In this document: one piece after another, positions 16,480-25,539 of the stretch
Numbering within the stretch: position 1 is the first letter of the stretch
Layout of the letters: the number at the start of each line of letters is the position of its first letter
Origin: Kribbella solani
GTDB taxonomy: Bacteria; Actinomycetota; Actinomycetes; Propionibacteriales; Kribbellaceae
Length of the DNA stretch: 64,000 nt
Reading direction: 5' to 3'
Assembly (NCBI RefSeq): GCF_014205295.1
Contig: NZ_JACHNF010000001.1
Span: 4,774,001 to 4,838,000 of the forward strand
The notes under the pieces: model-generated
Databases searched by the model: none
What the model saw: the letters and a program-made list of their open reading frames with translations, nothing else
What the model was told of the DNA's origin: nothing
Program-made: the position numbers and the translations under genes

Positions 16480-17778
16480 ATGCGCAAGCTCGTCGCCACC
16501 ACGAGCGCTGTACTCCTGTTGGCCGGCACACAGGCCATCAGCACCTCCGCAGCGACAGCGGCTGCACCAGCCGCACCGACCGACGTCAAGATCGCCTGGA
16601 CGGACAGCGGCAAGCTCCGCATCAGCTGGCAGGACAGCGGCGAACAGAACTACATCCGGGCCGAGTACCCCGATCGCAACCAGACAATGCTGCTCGACCT
16701 GACTACTGCGGACGAACCCAACGAGCTCGTCATCCCCGGCGCCATGCTCGACGAGGACCGGGTCCGAGTGACGGTCACCTCCCGCGACGGGACGGTGGAG
16801 AGCGCAGCGGCTCCGACTGCTTGGTTCGATGCCCGGACGCCGGCGTACCCGTTCGTCCAGGACGCCGAGCTGCTGCCGGACCTGTCAGTACGGATCACCT
16901 GGAAGCAGGCAGTTCGCGGCGCGGACACCACACCTGGCGATCCGCTGGACCGCCCTGACTCCGACGAGTGGCTCAAGACGACGGTCCAGAGCGGTGAGAA
17001 GACACAGGTCATTCCGCTCCCACCAGGTACGAGTCAGGCGATCCTGCCGGCGGTCAGCCGACCGGCGTCGATCCGGCTCTCCACTGGGAACGAGTGGGGT
17101 ACGACGGGCAAGCGGGTGGATGAGCCGACGGCCCGCAATGTAATCGTCGGCAACTTGACCGCCAGGACGACTGTTCCGGCTCAGACGACGTTCGGCACCT
17201 ATGTACCCATCACCACCTCGCTGGACGAGTACTGGTGCATCTGCGCCGAGCAGGCCGACTACGGAATCCCCGTCTGGCTGCAGGCACGTGCGAACAGCAG
17301 TACTGCCTGGCGGACCGTTGGTAAGTACACAGGGTCCACTACACGGCCGTTCTCCACGCGCATCACTTCAGTGGGCGGACGGCAGTTCCGGATCTGGGTA
17401 CCGGCTCGCAAGAGCATCAGCCAGCAGGCCATCTCCTTGACGCCCGCCTCCTCTACGACCGCGCGCTCATCCAGCACGCTCGCACAGTTCCGCACCGCCG
17501 GTTTCGACGTGGCCAGTGCACGAGCCGGCCAACTGGTGAAGCTGACCGTGGACGTACGCCCTGGCGGAACGGTCAAGGGTGCCCTGCAACGCTGGGACGG
17601 CAAGAGCTGGCGCAGCGTACTCACAGTGCCAATAACCAAAGGGAAGGCGACCATGTACATACGCGCGGCCGGCCGAGGTACCACGACGTACTACCGCGTC
17701 GCTGTGCCCGCCATGACCTACTACGGCCTCCCCATCGCAACCACCGGCAGCAAGTCGTTCAAGCTGGCGGTGCGGTGA
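16480..17778 (+). CDS. Secreted protein of a tandem paralogous pair, copy 1
   Basis: 432 aa. Signal peptide residues 1-28 (MRKLVATTSAVLLLAGTQAIS...AATAAA). Fibronectin III-like strands follow in the first half (APTDVKIAWTDSG, KLRISWQDSG), then a middle region with a CIC cysteine pair and a C-terminal domain of about 85 aa (GQLVKLTVDVRPGG ... TTGSKSFKLAVR). No catalytic motif. The next gene starts in its stop codon (TGATG) and shares the entire architecture, so the pair forms an operon. Function unknown; export and beta-sandwich domains suggest surface binding or matrix function. Confidence 0.75.
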   Translation: MRKLVATTSAVLLLAGTQAISTSAATAAAPAAPTDVKIAWTDSGKLRISWQDSGEQNYIRAEYPDRNQTMLLDLTTADEPNELVIPGAMLDEDRVRVTVTSRDGTVESAAAPTAWFDARTPAYPFVQDAELLPDLSVRITWKQAVRGADTTPGDPLDRPDSDEWLKTTVQSGEKTQVIPLPPGTSQAILPAVSRPASIRLSTGNEWGTTGKRVDEPTARNVIVGNLTARTTVPAQTTFGTYVPITTSLDEYWCICAEQADYGIPVWLQARANSSTAWRTVGKYTGSTTRPFSTRITSVGGRQFRIWVPARKSISQQAISLTPASSTTARSSSTLAQFRTAGFDVASARAGQLVKLTVDVRPGGTVKGALQRWDGKSWRSVLTVPITKGKATMYIRAAGRGTTTYYRVAVPAMTYYGLPIATTGSKSFKLAVR

Positions 17779-19058
17779 TGCGGAAGACACTGATCGCTAC
17801 CGCGGCATTGGCGCTGCTTGCCGGCACCCAGGTCCCGGCGTGGGCTGCCACGCCAACCAGTCCCGCTGACGTACGGGTCAGCTGGTCCGACGCGGCCAGC
17901 CGCCTGATGCGAGTCACCTGGACGGACGACGGCGCTGCGAACAAGCTGCGCATCGAGTACCAGGGCAGCACAGTCGTAGGCGACTGGCTGACTACTACCG
18001 ACAACGACTTCAACCACCGCTGGTCGGTACAGACCGGCAAGATCGCCCGGATCGCAGTGGTCTCGACAAGCACGACAGGCGACAGCACACCGGCGTACTC
18101 GCCGTGGTTCGACACCAATGTGCCTGCGGCGCCGAAGCTGATTGCCGCAGTACCGCAGACCGACGGATCGTTGCGGCTCAGTTGGTCCAACTCGCCACTG
18201 CCCGCGGACACCACGCCGAACGACCCACTCGATGCGCCGGCGTCGTCGCTCGGCGTCGGGGCGAAGATCTGGTCGATCCTCGACGACAAGGAAGAGTACT
18301 TCCCGTACAAGGCTGGTACGACGACCGCGGTAGTACCTGCTCGCCGGCACCCGCAGTACACCTGGGTGCTGGCAACGAACGAGTGGGGCTCAGCTCCCTC
18401 CATGCGGATCGACTACACCGACATGAAGTTCGCGCTCTCCGGAGTACCGCGCTTCGGCGTCTTCGGTAAGCCGATGACGATCTCGGGACTCGCCGGTGGG
18501 CTCGACTGTCAGTTCGGCGGCAAGTGCAGGATCTACCCCGGTTCCGGCGTGCCGCTCACCATGCAGACCAGGGCGAGCGCATCCAAGCCCTGGGCGTACG
18601 CCGGGCGCTACACGTCGTACGACCTGGTCGGCTTCCAGGCGGAGTCGGTCGCCGTCGGCGGTCGCGAGTACCGGTTCTACGCACCGTCCTGGAAAGACGC
18701 CAACGGCGACCTGATCGTCACCGCGCAGGCGATCTCGGAGTCCAGGTACATCCCCACGCTGGCGAACTTCGCGGTGGTCGGCTTCAACGTACGAACCGCA
18801 CAGGTGGGCCAACTGGTGAAGCTGACCGTGGACGTACGCCCGGGTGGCACCGTCAAGGGTGCGTTGCAGCGGTGGGACGGGAAGTACTGGCGGAGTGTCC
18901 TGACGGTGCCGATCACGAAGGGCAAGGCGGTCATGTACGTACGCGCGGCCGGCCGGGGCACTACGACGTCCTATCGTGTCGCGGTGCCGGGGATGACGTA
19001 CTACGGGTTGCCGATCCAGACCACCGGAAGCCGGTCGTTCACGTTGTCAGTGCGCTGA
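17778..19058 (+). CDS. Secreted protein of a tandem paralogous pair, copy 2
   Basis: 426 aa from ATG 17778, which overlaps the upstream stop (TGATG). Signal peptide about 1-24 (ending VPAWA). It is collinear with copy 1: FN3-like repeats (SPADVRVSWSDAAS), a WFDTNVPAAPK segment, a middle domain with two Cys (LDCQFGGKCRIY) where copy 1 has CIC, and an almost identical C-terminal 85 residues. The C-terminal identity is much higher than in the rest, also at DNA level. It is followed by the PHO-box region of pstS. Confidence 0.75.
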   Translation: MRKTLIATAALALLAGTQVPAWAATPTSPADVRVSWSDAASRLMRVTWTDDGAANKLRIEYQGSTVVGDWLTTTDNDFNHRWSVQTGKIARIAVVSTSTTGDSTPAYSPWFDTNVPAAPKLIAAVPQTDGSLRLSWSNSPLPADTTPNDPLDAPASSLGVGAKIWSILDDKEEYFPYKAGTTTAVVPARRHPQYTWVLATNEWGSAPSMRIDYTDMKFALSGVPRFGVFGKPMTISGLAGGLDCQFGGKCRIYPGSGVPLTMQTRASASKPWAYAGRYTSYDLVGFQAESVAVGGREYRFYAPSWKDANGDLIVTAQAISESRYIPTLANFAVVGFNVRTAQVGQLVKLTVDVRPGGTVKGALQRWDGKYWRSVLTVPITKGKAVMYVRAAGRGTTTSYRVAVPGMTYYGLPIQTTGSRSFTLSVR

Positions 19059-19275
19059 GCGTTACCAAAACGTGAGCGGATTCGCATTTACTTATACGCA
19101 GAGTCACCGCTCTTAACTCAGTTCACCTATTGGCTGCCTGTCGGCACGCCAGCCGTCGCGCACGCTACCGAAACCGTTCACCGCCAGTTCACCAGCGACG
19201 GACCGCCGCGTCACCTGCTCTCCCTACCGTCTGTGGAAGTTCAGAAGTCTGATCCCGCAGAAGGGCAACATTCTC
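19059..19275 (+). promoter_or_regulatory. pstS regulatory region with PHO box
   Basis: Two perfect GTTCACC heptamers at 19176-19182 and 19187-19193 are exactly 11 nt apart, the direct-repeat spacing of PhoP-binding PHO boxes in Streptomyces. A third GTTCACC lies at 19121-19127, with a degenerate unit 11 nt before it. The operators are 83-155 nt before the pstS start. This fits PhoP activation of pstSCAB under phosphate limitation. Confidence 0.85.
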
Positions 19276-20388
19276 GTGTCCGTCAATCGCCTGTTCCGCG
19301 TCGGCTCCGTCGCCGTGGCATCCCTTGGCGTCCTCGCGCTCAGCGCGTGTGGCAGCGACCCGCAGCCGTCCGGCTCGTCGAGCCCCGACTCCTCGACGTC
19401 GTCCGCCGGGGGCGAGTGCCCGAAGGGCACCCTGAACGCCGAAGGCTCGTCGGCGCAGAAGAACGCCATCGAAGAGGTCATCAGCAAGTACAACGAGAAG
19501 TGCGCCGACGTCACGGTGAACTACAACCCGACCGGTTCCGGCGCGGGTATCAAGCAGTTCAACGCGAACCAGGTGGACTTCGCCGGCTCCGACTCGGCCC
19601 TGAAGCCGGACGAGATGACCGCGGCGACCAAGCGCTGCGCGAACAACCCGGCCGTCGACCTGCCGATGGTGATCGGCCCGATCGCGATCGCCTACAACGT
19701 CGACGGAGTCAGCAAGCTGACCCTGGACGGCCCGACCGCCGCGAAGATCTTCCAGGGCTCGATCAAGACCTGGAACGACCCGGCGATCGCCAAGCTGAAC
19801 GCCGGTGTCACCCTCCCGTCGGCGCCGATCTCGGTGTTCTTCCGCTCCGACGAGTCCGGTACCACCGAGAACTTCACCAAGTACCTGAAGGCCTCCGGTG
19901 GCGGCGCCTGGACCGGTGAGCCGGCCAAGAAGTGGACCGGTACCGGCTCCGGCAAGGAGAAGTCGGCCGGTGTCGCCGAGGGTGTGAAGAGCACCAAGAA
20001 CTCGATCACCTACGTCGAGTGGTCGTACGCGGTGGACAACAAGCTCGGCGTCGCGCTGATCGACAACGGCTCCGGCACCCCGGTGGAGCTGTCCACCGAC
20101 TCCGCCGGCAAGGCACTGGTCGCCGCGAAGCCGGCCGGTACCGGTTCGGACCTGGCGCTGAAGCTCGACTACGCGACCAAGGCCCCGGGTGCGTACCCGA
20201 TCATCCTGGTCACCTACGAGATCGCCTGCACCAAGGGTCTCCCGGCCGAGAAGACCGCGCTGGTGAAGAGCTTCCTGAACTACTTCGTCAGCAAGGACGG
20301 CCAGGCAGCCCTGACCGACCTGAACTACGCGCCGCTCCCGGCCGAGATCCAGACCAAGGTCGAGGCCGCGATCCAGGCGATCAGCTGA
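19276..20388 (+). CDS. pstS: Phosphate ABC transporter substrate-binding lipoprotein PstS
   Basis: 370 aa. Lipoprotein signal with lipobox LSAC and Cys25, a Ser/Asp-rich linker (27-45), then the PstS phosphate-binding fold. Binding segments are visible: EGSSAQ (near 52), PTGSGAGIKQF, FAGSDSAL and RSDESGTTENF. It captures phosphate outside the membrane and delivers it to PstCA. GTG 19276 was chosen because it gives a normal signal peptide. It is the first gene of pstSCAB, followed by a hairpin before pstC, consistent with higher expression of the binding protein. Confidence 0.97.
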   Translation: MSVNRLFRVGSVAVASLGVLALSACGSDPQPSGSSSPDSSTSSAGGECPKGTLNAEGSSAQKNAIEEVISKYNEKCADVTVNYNPTGSGAGIKQFNANQVDFAGSDSALKPDEMTAATKRCANNPAVDLPMVIGPIAIAYNVDGVSKLTLDGPTAAKIFQGSIKTWNDPAIAKLNAGVTLPSAPISVFFRSDESGTTENFTKYLKASGGGAWTGEPAKKWTGTGSGKEKSAGVAEGVKSTKNSITYVEWSYAVDNKLGVALIDNGSGTPVELSTDSAGKALVAAKPAGTGSDLALKLDYATKAPGAYPIILVTYEIACTKGLPAEKTALVKSFLNYFVSKDGQAALTDLNYAPLPAEIQTKVEAAIQAIS

Positions 20389-20410
20389 TCGCGAAGCAGC
20401 ACTGATGCGA

Positions 20411-20450
20411 GCCCCGGCCGGTCCCCGAGTCATCGGAGGACGGCCGGGGC
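20411..20450 (+). terminator. Hairpin between pstS and pstC
   Basis: Perfect 10-bp stem GCCCCGGCCG / CGGCCGGGGC with a 20-nt loop, with no U-tract after it. It sits 23 nt after pstS. It likely partially terminates transcription or protects the pstS 3' end, giving excess PstS over the membrane components. Confidence 0.7.
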
Positions 20451-20507
20451 TTCGCCTCGTCAGACCCGACGTCACAGTTCACGACTCAGGCGCTTGGAGC
20501 ACCATCG

Positions 20508-21746
20508 ATGAGTAGTCCAGACGGCACGGCACCGCCCGACCGGCCGGACGGCACGGCCGCGGACCAGGTGGCCGCGGCGGATGCCGTTGAAGCAAAGATC
20601 GAGGATCTGGTCCACGAGGACGCCGGTCCGGCCCCGAGGTTCGGCGGCCTGGCCGAAGAGCACGCCGAGCAGGAGCAAGCCGAGCAGGCGGACAAGACCG
20701 CCGGGGTGCCGGCCGCGGACGGCACCGAGCCGCCGGCGACCGGTGGCAAGCTCGAGCTCGGCGCGGTCGGTCACCTCGGTGACCGGCTGTTCGGCGGGCT
20801 GGCCCGCGGCTCCGGCGGCCTGGTGGTCCTGATCGTCGCGTTCGTCGGCATCTTCCTGCTGGCGCTGGCGATTCCGGCGCTGGCCGACGACAAGAGCAGC
20901 TTCCTGTTCTCCCGGATCTGGGAGCCGGGCGGCGACAACCCGCGGTTCGGTATCGCCGCGCTCTTCTACACCACCGTGGTCAGCTCGATCATCGCGATGA
21001 TCATCGCGGTGCCGATCGCGATCGGGGTGGCCCTGTTCATCACGTACTACGCCCCGAAGAAGCTGGCCGCGCCGGTCGCGCACGCGGTGGACCTGCTGGC
21101 CGCGGTCCCGTCGATCGTGTACGGCCTGTGGGGCGCGCTGTTCTTCGCCCCGATCCTGCTCCCGGTGATCAACGGGCTGTCCGACGCGCTCGGCTGGATT
21201 CCGGTGTTCGCGAAGCCGGTCGGCGACAACGTCGGCGTGGTCTTCACCGCCTCGGTGGTGCTGGCGATCATGATCCTGCCGGTGGTCACCGCGATCAGCC
21301 GGGAGATCTTCGCCCAGACGCCGATCGCGCACCGCGAAGGCGCGCTGGCCCTCGGCGCCACCAAATGGGAGATGGTCCGGATGGCGGTCCTGCCGTACGG
21401 CCGCTCCGGCGTGGTCAGCGCGTCGATGCTCGGCCTCGGCCGGGCGCTCGGTGAGACCGTCGCGGTGCTGATCATCCTGTCGGTGCCGAACGGCAACGAC
21501 CCGTGGAACTCGTCGATCTTCGCCGGTGGCGAGACGTTCGCGTCGAAGATCGCCAACAACGCCGCCGAGTTCGACTCGCCGGAGAAGACCGGCGCGTACA
21601 TCGCGGCCGGCCTGGTGCTGTTCGTGGTCACGTTCCTGGTCAACTCCGCGGCCCGGATCATCGTCGACCGCAGCGCCCCCGGCAAGAAGCGGCCACGCCG
21701 GAACCGCCGCGCCGGCTCGACCGCAGCCGAAGGAGCTGAGTCATGA
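20508..21746 (+). CDS. pstC: Phosphate ABC transporter permease PstC with long acidic N-terminus
   Basis: 412 aa; the family is usually about 310-340. The additional first about 100 residues are hydrophilic and acidic (for example LAEEHAEQEQAEQADK) and precede the first membrane helix (about 104-123). The rest is a normal PstC with six helices. The EAA-like cytoplasmic loop is SREIFAQTPIAHREGALALG...ATKWEMV. It forms the channel with PstA. Start ATG 20508; there is no internal ATG with SD near residue 95, so the extension appears genuine. Stop overlaps pstA as ATGA. Confidence 0.95.
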   Translation: MSSPDGTAPPDRPDGTAADQVAAADAVEAKIEDLVHEDAGPAPRFGGLAEEHAEQEQAEQADKTAGVPAADGTEPPATGGKLELGAVGHLGDRLFGGLARGSGGLVVLIVAFVGIFLLALAIPALADDKSSFLFSRIWEPGGDNPRFGIAALFYTTVVSSIIAMIIAVPIAIGVALFITYYAPKKLAAPVAHAVDLLAAVPSIVYGLWGALFFAPILLPVINGLSDALGWIPVFAKPVGDNVGVVFTASVVLAIMILPVVTAISREIFAQTPIAHREGALALGATKWEMVRMAVLPYGRSGVVSASMLGLGRALGETVAVLIILSVPNGNDPWNSSIFAGGETFASKIANNAAEFDSPEKTGAYIAAGLVLFVVTFLVNSAARIIVDRSAPGKKRPRRNRRAGSTAAEGAES

Positions 21747-22663
21747 CCGCGATCGCCGAAAACAAACCCGCGTACGACGGCAAGGTGCTGGATCTGAGCG
21801 GTAAGTCCGGGGCGCGGGCGTTCCGGAACACGCTGGCCACCGTACTGATCGTGCTCGCCTTCGTGCTGGCGATGATCCCGCTGGTCTGGATTCTGTTCAC
21901 GGTGGTCAGCAAGGGGTACCACCTGCTGCTGACCGCCGACTGGTGGAGCCAGTCGCAGCGCGGCATCACCGTCCGCCGGGCCGGCGGCGGCGCGTACCAC
22001 GCGATCATGGGCACGCTGATCATGTCCCTGATCACCGCGGTGATCGCGGTACCGATCGCGATCCTCGGCGCGGTCTTCCTGGTCGAGTACGGCAAGGGCA
22101 CCCGGATCGCGAAGGTCGTCAGCTTCATGATCGACATCCTCACCGGGGTCCCGTCGATCGTCGCCGCGCTGTTCATCTACGCGGTCTGGATCACCATCTT
22201 CGGCTTCAACCGGGTCGGCTTCGCGGTCTCGCTCGCGCTGGTACTGCTGATGCTCCCGGTGGTACTGCGCTCCACCGAGGAGATGCTCAAGCTGGTACCG
22301 GACGAGTTGCGGGAGGCGTCGTACGCGCTCGGGGTACCGAAGTGGAAGACGATCCTGAAGGTGGTCGTGCCGACCGCGTTCGGTGGCATCGTCACCGGCG
22401 TGATGCTCGGTCTGGCCCGGGTGATGGGCGAGACCGCGCCACTGCTGATCCTGGTCGGCTACTCGAAGAACATCAACCTGAACCCGTTCAACGGCTTCAT
22501 GGGCGCACTGCCGACGATGATCAACCAGGACCGGACCGAGCTGGCGCTGCCGAACGCGGCCGACCGGGTCTGGGCCGCGGCGCTGACGCTGATCCTGCTG
22601 GTCCTTGCCCTCAACCTGCTGGCCCGGCTGATCGCCCGGTACAGCGCCATCAAGTCGAAATAG
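21743..22663 (+). CDS. pstA: Phosphate ABC transporter permease PstA
   Basis: 306 aa with six hydrophobic helices and the inner-loop motif STEEMLKLVPDELREASYALG, typical of PstA. It is preceded by an AGGAG within the end of pstC and overlaps it by ATGA, so PstC and PstA are translated in equal amounts. It pairs with PstC in the membrane and contacts PstB. Confidence 0.96.
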   Translation: MTAIAENKPAYDGKVLDLSGKSGARAFRNTLATVLIVLAFVLAMIPLVWILFTVVSKGYHLLLTADWWSQSQRGITVRRAGGGAYHAIMGTLIMSLITAVIAVPIAILGAVFLVEYGKGTRIAKVVSFMIDILTGVPSIVAALFIYAVWITIFGFNRVGFAVSLALVLLMLPVVLRSTEEMLKLVPDELREASYALGVPKWKTILKVVVPTAFGGIVTGVMLGLARVMGETAPLLILVGYSKNINLNPFNGFMGALPTMINQDRTELALPNAADRVWAAALTLILLVLALNLLARLIARYSAIKSK

Positions 22664-22685
22664 TCACGAGAGGTTCTGAGTCGAT

Positions 22686-23462
22686 ATGGCGAAGCGCATC
22701 GAGGTCAGCGGCCTCAACGTCTACTACGGCGATTTCAAGGCCGTCGAGGACGTGTCGATGACGGTCGAGCCCCGCTCGGTCACCGCGTTCATCGGTCCGT
22801 CCGGCTGCGGCAAGTCCACCTTCCTGCGCACCCTGAACCGGATGCACGAGGTGATCCCCGGCGCCCGGGTCGAGGGCAAGGTGATGCTGGACCAGCAGGA
22901 CCTGTACGGCTCCGGCGTGGACCCGGTCGCGGTCCGGCGGGTCGTCGGCATGGTCTTCCAGCGGCCGAACCCGTTCCCGACGATGTCGATCTTCGACAAC
23001 GTCGCGTCCGGCCTGAAGCTGAACGGCGTCAAGGACAAGAAGAAGCTCACCGAGGTGGTCGAGTCCTCCCTGAAGGGCGCGAACCTCTGGAACGAGGTCA
23101 AGGACCGCCTCGACAAGCCCGGCGCGGGCCTGTCCGGTGGTCAGCAGCAGCGGCTCTGCATCGCCCGGGCGATCGCGGTCGAGCCCGAGGTGATCCTGAT
23201 GGACGAGCCCTGCTCGGCACTGGACCCGATCTCCACGCTGGCGATCGAGGACCTGATCGAGAAGCTGAAGGACAAGTTCACCGTGGTCATCGTCACCCAC
23301 AACATGCAGCAGGCGGCCCGGGTCTCGGACCAGACCGCGTTCTTCAACTTGGCCGCGACCGGCAAGCCCGGCCGGCTGATCGAGATGGCACCGACCAAGC
23401 AGATCTTCTCCAACCCGGCGGAAAAGGCCACCGAGGACTACATCACCGGCCGCTTCGGCTGA
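22686..23462 (+). CDS. pstB: Phosphate ABC transporter ATPase PstB
   Basis: 258 aa. Walker A GPSGCGKST (37-45), the PstB-typical FQRPNPFPTMSIFDNV segment, ABC signature LSGGQQQRLCIARA, Walker B VILMDEPCSALDP and the H-loop VTHNMQQAARVSD. All catalytic residues are present. It powers phosphate import by PstSCA. It follows pstA by 22 bp with AGAGG upstream of ATG. No phoU follows, unlike many pst operons. Confidence 0.98.
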   Translation: MAKRIEVSGLNVYYGDFKAVEDVSMTVEPRSVTAFIGPSGCGKSTFLRTLNRMHEVIPGARVEGKVMLDQQDLYGSGVDPVAVRRVVGMVFQRPNPFPTMSIFDNVASGLKLNGVKDKKKLTEVVESSLKGANLWNEVKDRLDKPGAGLSGGQQQRLCIARAIAVEPEVILMDEPCSALDPISTLAIEDLIEKLKDKFTVVIVTHNMQQAARVSDQTAFFNLAATGKPGRLIEMAPTKQIFSNPAEKATEDYITGRFG

Positions 23463-23501
23463 TCAGTAGGCCCTGTCTCACAGGCCTGTCTGATAGCCCT
23501 T

Positions 23502-23540
23502 GCACCGGCCGTCGCGACGAGTGGTCGCGGCGGCCGGTGC
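23502..23540 (+). terminator. Strong hairpin after pstB
   Basis: Stem of 17 bp with a single G-U pair: GCACCGGCC plus GTCGCGAC pairs with GTCGCGGC plus GGCCGGTGC, with a 5-nt loop. There is no U-run, as often in high-GC actinobacteria. It closes the pstSCAB operon 39 nt after the pstB stop. Confidence 0.8.
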
Positions 23541-23637
23541 CCGTTTCCGGCCGGTGGTCCGGTGTGGGGACGTGACCGTGAACCGCTGGGAAAGATAGCC
23601 TGCGAAGATTCCTCGACGTTCTCAGAAGGGAACCGCG

Positions 23638-24288
23638 GTGAGCACTCCGACGCCTCCTCCCGGCGACGACCAGAACGACCAGAACAGGCCGCAGGACACC
23701 CCCGAGACTCCGGGTGAACAGCCGAACCCCTACGGCCAGAGCGACCCGTACGGCCAGCAGCAGCCAGGTCAGTACGGGCAGCCTGGTCAGCCCGGTGAGT
23801 ACGGGCAGCCTGGGCAGCAGCCGCCGGGCCAGTACGGGCAGCAGCCGCCCGGTGAGTACGGGCAGCAGCCGCCGGGGCAGTACGGGCAGCAGTACCCGGG
23901 TCAGCCCGGGCAGTACGGGCAGCAGCCGCCGGGCTACGGACAGCAGCCTGGGTATGGGCAGCAGCCCGGTTACGGTCAGCAGCAGCCGGGCGGTTATGGC
24001 CAGCAGCCAGGTGGCTACGGTCAGCAGCCGGGTCAGTACGGTCAGCCGGGCCCGGGCGGTTACGGGTACGGCGCGCAGCCGCAGAACAACACCCCGAAGA
24101 CGCTCGCCATCATCGGCATCGTCTGCTGGTTCTGCTGCGGTATCGCGTCGGTCGTGCTCGGTCTGATTGCCCAGGGCAAGTTCCGCGAGCAGGGCCAGTC
24201 GGACACGCTGGCGAAGGTCGCGTGGATCGGTGGCGTGGTTTCGATCGCGCTCTCGGCGATCAGCTACTTCGTGCGTTACGCCAACTGA
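23638..24288 (+). CDS. DUF4190-like membrane protein with PGQYGQ-rich N-terminal tail
   Basis: 216 aa. Residues 1-150 are a low-complexity tail of repeats such as GQYGQQPPG and GYGQQPG. The C-terminal 65 residues hold two hydrophobic segments (about 158-180 and 195-212) separated by AQGKFREQGQ, the pattern of DUF4190 domains. The tail is predicted to be disordered and cytoplasmic or at the membrane surface. GTG 23638 follows GAAGGGAACC. The same kind of tail is on the two RDD proteins downstream. Confidence 0.82.
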   Translation: MSTPTPPPGDDQNDQNRPQDTPETPGEQPNPYGQSDPYGQQQPGQYGQPGQPGEYGQPGQQPPGQYGQQPPGEYGQQPPGQYGQQYPGQPGQYGQQPPGYGQQPGYGQQPGYGQQQPGGYGQQPGGYGQQPGQYGQPGPGGYGYGAQPQNNTPKTLAIIGIVCWFCCGIASVVLGLIAQGKFREQGQSDTLAKVAWIGGVVSIALSAISYFVRYAN

Positions 24289-24305
24289 GTAGTGCTCCCC
24301 GGCTG

Positions 24306-24746
24306 TCAGTTCAGGTTGCGGGCGATACCGTACGCGACCAGCAACACGATCAGGCCCTTGATCAGCCAGTCCGCGGCGCGCGGGCTCATCGACAGCCGGG
24401 GCAAGCGCACCAGCCGCAGGGACTCCAGTGCCCAGGCGAGCACCTGGTAGCCGAGGGCGATACCGGCCAACGGGCCGAGCACCAGGATCACGGGGTTGAA
24501 GTGCCACGCGGCGTCCAGATCGCCGCGCAGCAGCGCGGCCGCCATCCGGGTCGATCCGCAGAGCGGACAGTTCAGCCCGGTGGTGGCGTGCAGGATGCAC
24601 GGGATGCCGATCCGCTGGTTGGACAGCTGATACACGCCTGCCAGCGCGAATCCACCCACGCCGACTGCTGACAGCCCCCACACTCGTCGATCCAACGGCC
24701 GGACCGGACCCGTGGGGCGGAGGACGACGCTCTGGGAGAGGCTCAC
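24306..24746 (-). CDS. DUF2752-family membrane protein
   Basis: 146 aa. The family hallmark is clear: IPCILHATTGLNCPLCGSTRM, i.e. a Cys at 50, a CPLCG motif, then AWHFNPVILVLGPLAG. Three to four membrane segments. DUF2752 function is not known. It sits on the minus strand between two + strand genes with Gln/Tyr/Gly-rich tails, with 17 bp separating it from the convergent neighbour. Confidence 0.88.
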   Translation of the reverse strand: MSLSQSVVLRPTGPVRPLDRRVWGLSAVGVGGFALAGVYQLSNQRIGIPCILHATTGLNCPLCGSTRMAAALLRGDLDAAWHFNPVILVLGPLAGIALGYQVLAWALESLRLVRLPRLSMSPRAADWLIKGLIVLLVAYGIARNLN

Positions 24747-24850
24747 CCCTCAACGGTAACTCCCCGCCGGTGGGATCCGTCGACAGGTCTGATCCGTCCG
24801 ACCACTAGCCTGCAACTCACTCCTCCACGTAATACACAGAAGGGATCGTC

Positions 24851-25534
24851 GTGAGCAATCCGACGCCACCGCCGGGTTACGGCCCGCAAGACCCACAGCA
24901 ACCGGGTCAGTACGGCCAGCCTGGGCAGCAGCCCGGTCAGTACGGGCAGCAGCCCGGCTACGGCGGCCAGCAGCAGCCCGGGTACGGACAGCAGCCTGGT
25001 TATGGCCAGCAGCCTGGTCAGCCGGGACAGTACGGGCAACAGCCCGGACAGCCTGGTCAGTACGGGCAGCAGCCGTACCAGCAGGGCTTCGGGCAGTACG
25101 GCCAGCCGGGCGGCTTCGGTGGTGGAATCCCCGGCAACCTGGCAGCCTGGCCGAACCGGGTGGGCGCCTGGTTCGTCGACGCCGTCATCATCGGTGTCCC
25201 GTGTGGTCTGGGTTCCGCGATCGCCAGCGTAGACAACACGGTGGTTCAGATCTTCGGCGTCCTGCTGTACCTGGTCGGCCTCGGTCTGGCGATCTGGAAC
25301 ATCATCATCCGCCAGGGCAGCACCGGTCAGACCGTCGGCAAGCAGGTGCTCGGCCTGAAGCTCGTCGGTGCGGACACCGGCCAGCCGCTGGGCGCCGGCA
25401 AGACCTTCCTGCGGCAGATCACCCACGTCCTCGACGGCGCGGCCTGCTACCTCGGGTACCTGTGGCCGTTGTGGGACGAGAAGCGGCAGACGTTCGCGGA
25501 CAAGATCAACAACACCTACGTCATCAAGCTCTGA
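24851..25534 (+). CDS. RDD-family membrane protein with GQYGQQ repeat tail
   Basis: 227 aa. Residues 1-95 are PGQYGQQ/GYGQQ repeats, and 96-227 an RDD domain. The first helix follows AAWPNRVGAWFVDAVI (the R and D positions), a second helix follows, then the conserved RQGSTGQTVGKQVLGLKLV and LWDEKRQTFADKINNTYV. GTG 24851 with AGAAGGGA upstream. It is 5 bp upstream of a second RDD gene, so the two are co-transcribed. RDD proteins are often assigned transport or stress roles, but none can be assigned here. Confidence 0.86.
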   Translation: MSNPTPPPGYGPQDPQQPGQYGQPGQQPGQYGQQPGYGGQQQPGYGQQPGYGQQPGQPGQYGQQPGQPGQYGQQPYQQGFGQYGQPGGFGGGIPGNLAAWPNRVGAWFVDAVIIGVPCGLGSAIASVDNTVVQIFGVLLYLVGLGLAIWNIIIRQGSTGQTVGKQVLGLKLVGADTGQPLGAGKTFLRQITHVLDGAACYLGYLWPLWDEKRQTFADKINNTYVIKL

Positions 25535-25539
25535 CGCTC

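Noticed and set aside
19276..23462. PhoU expected with the pst operon
   Set aside because: No phoU-like frame inside or directly after pstSCAB. The only PhoU-like gene is the DUF47 gene at 33.1-33.8 kb beside pit.
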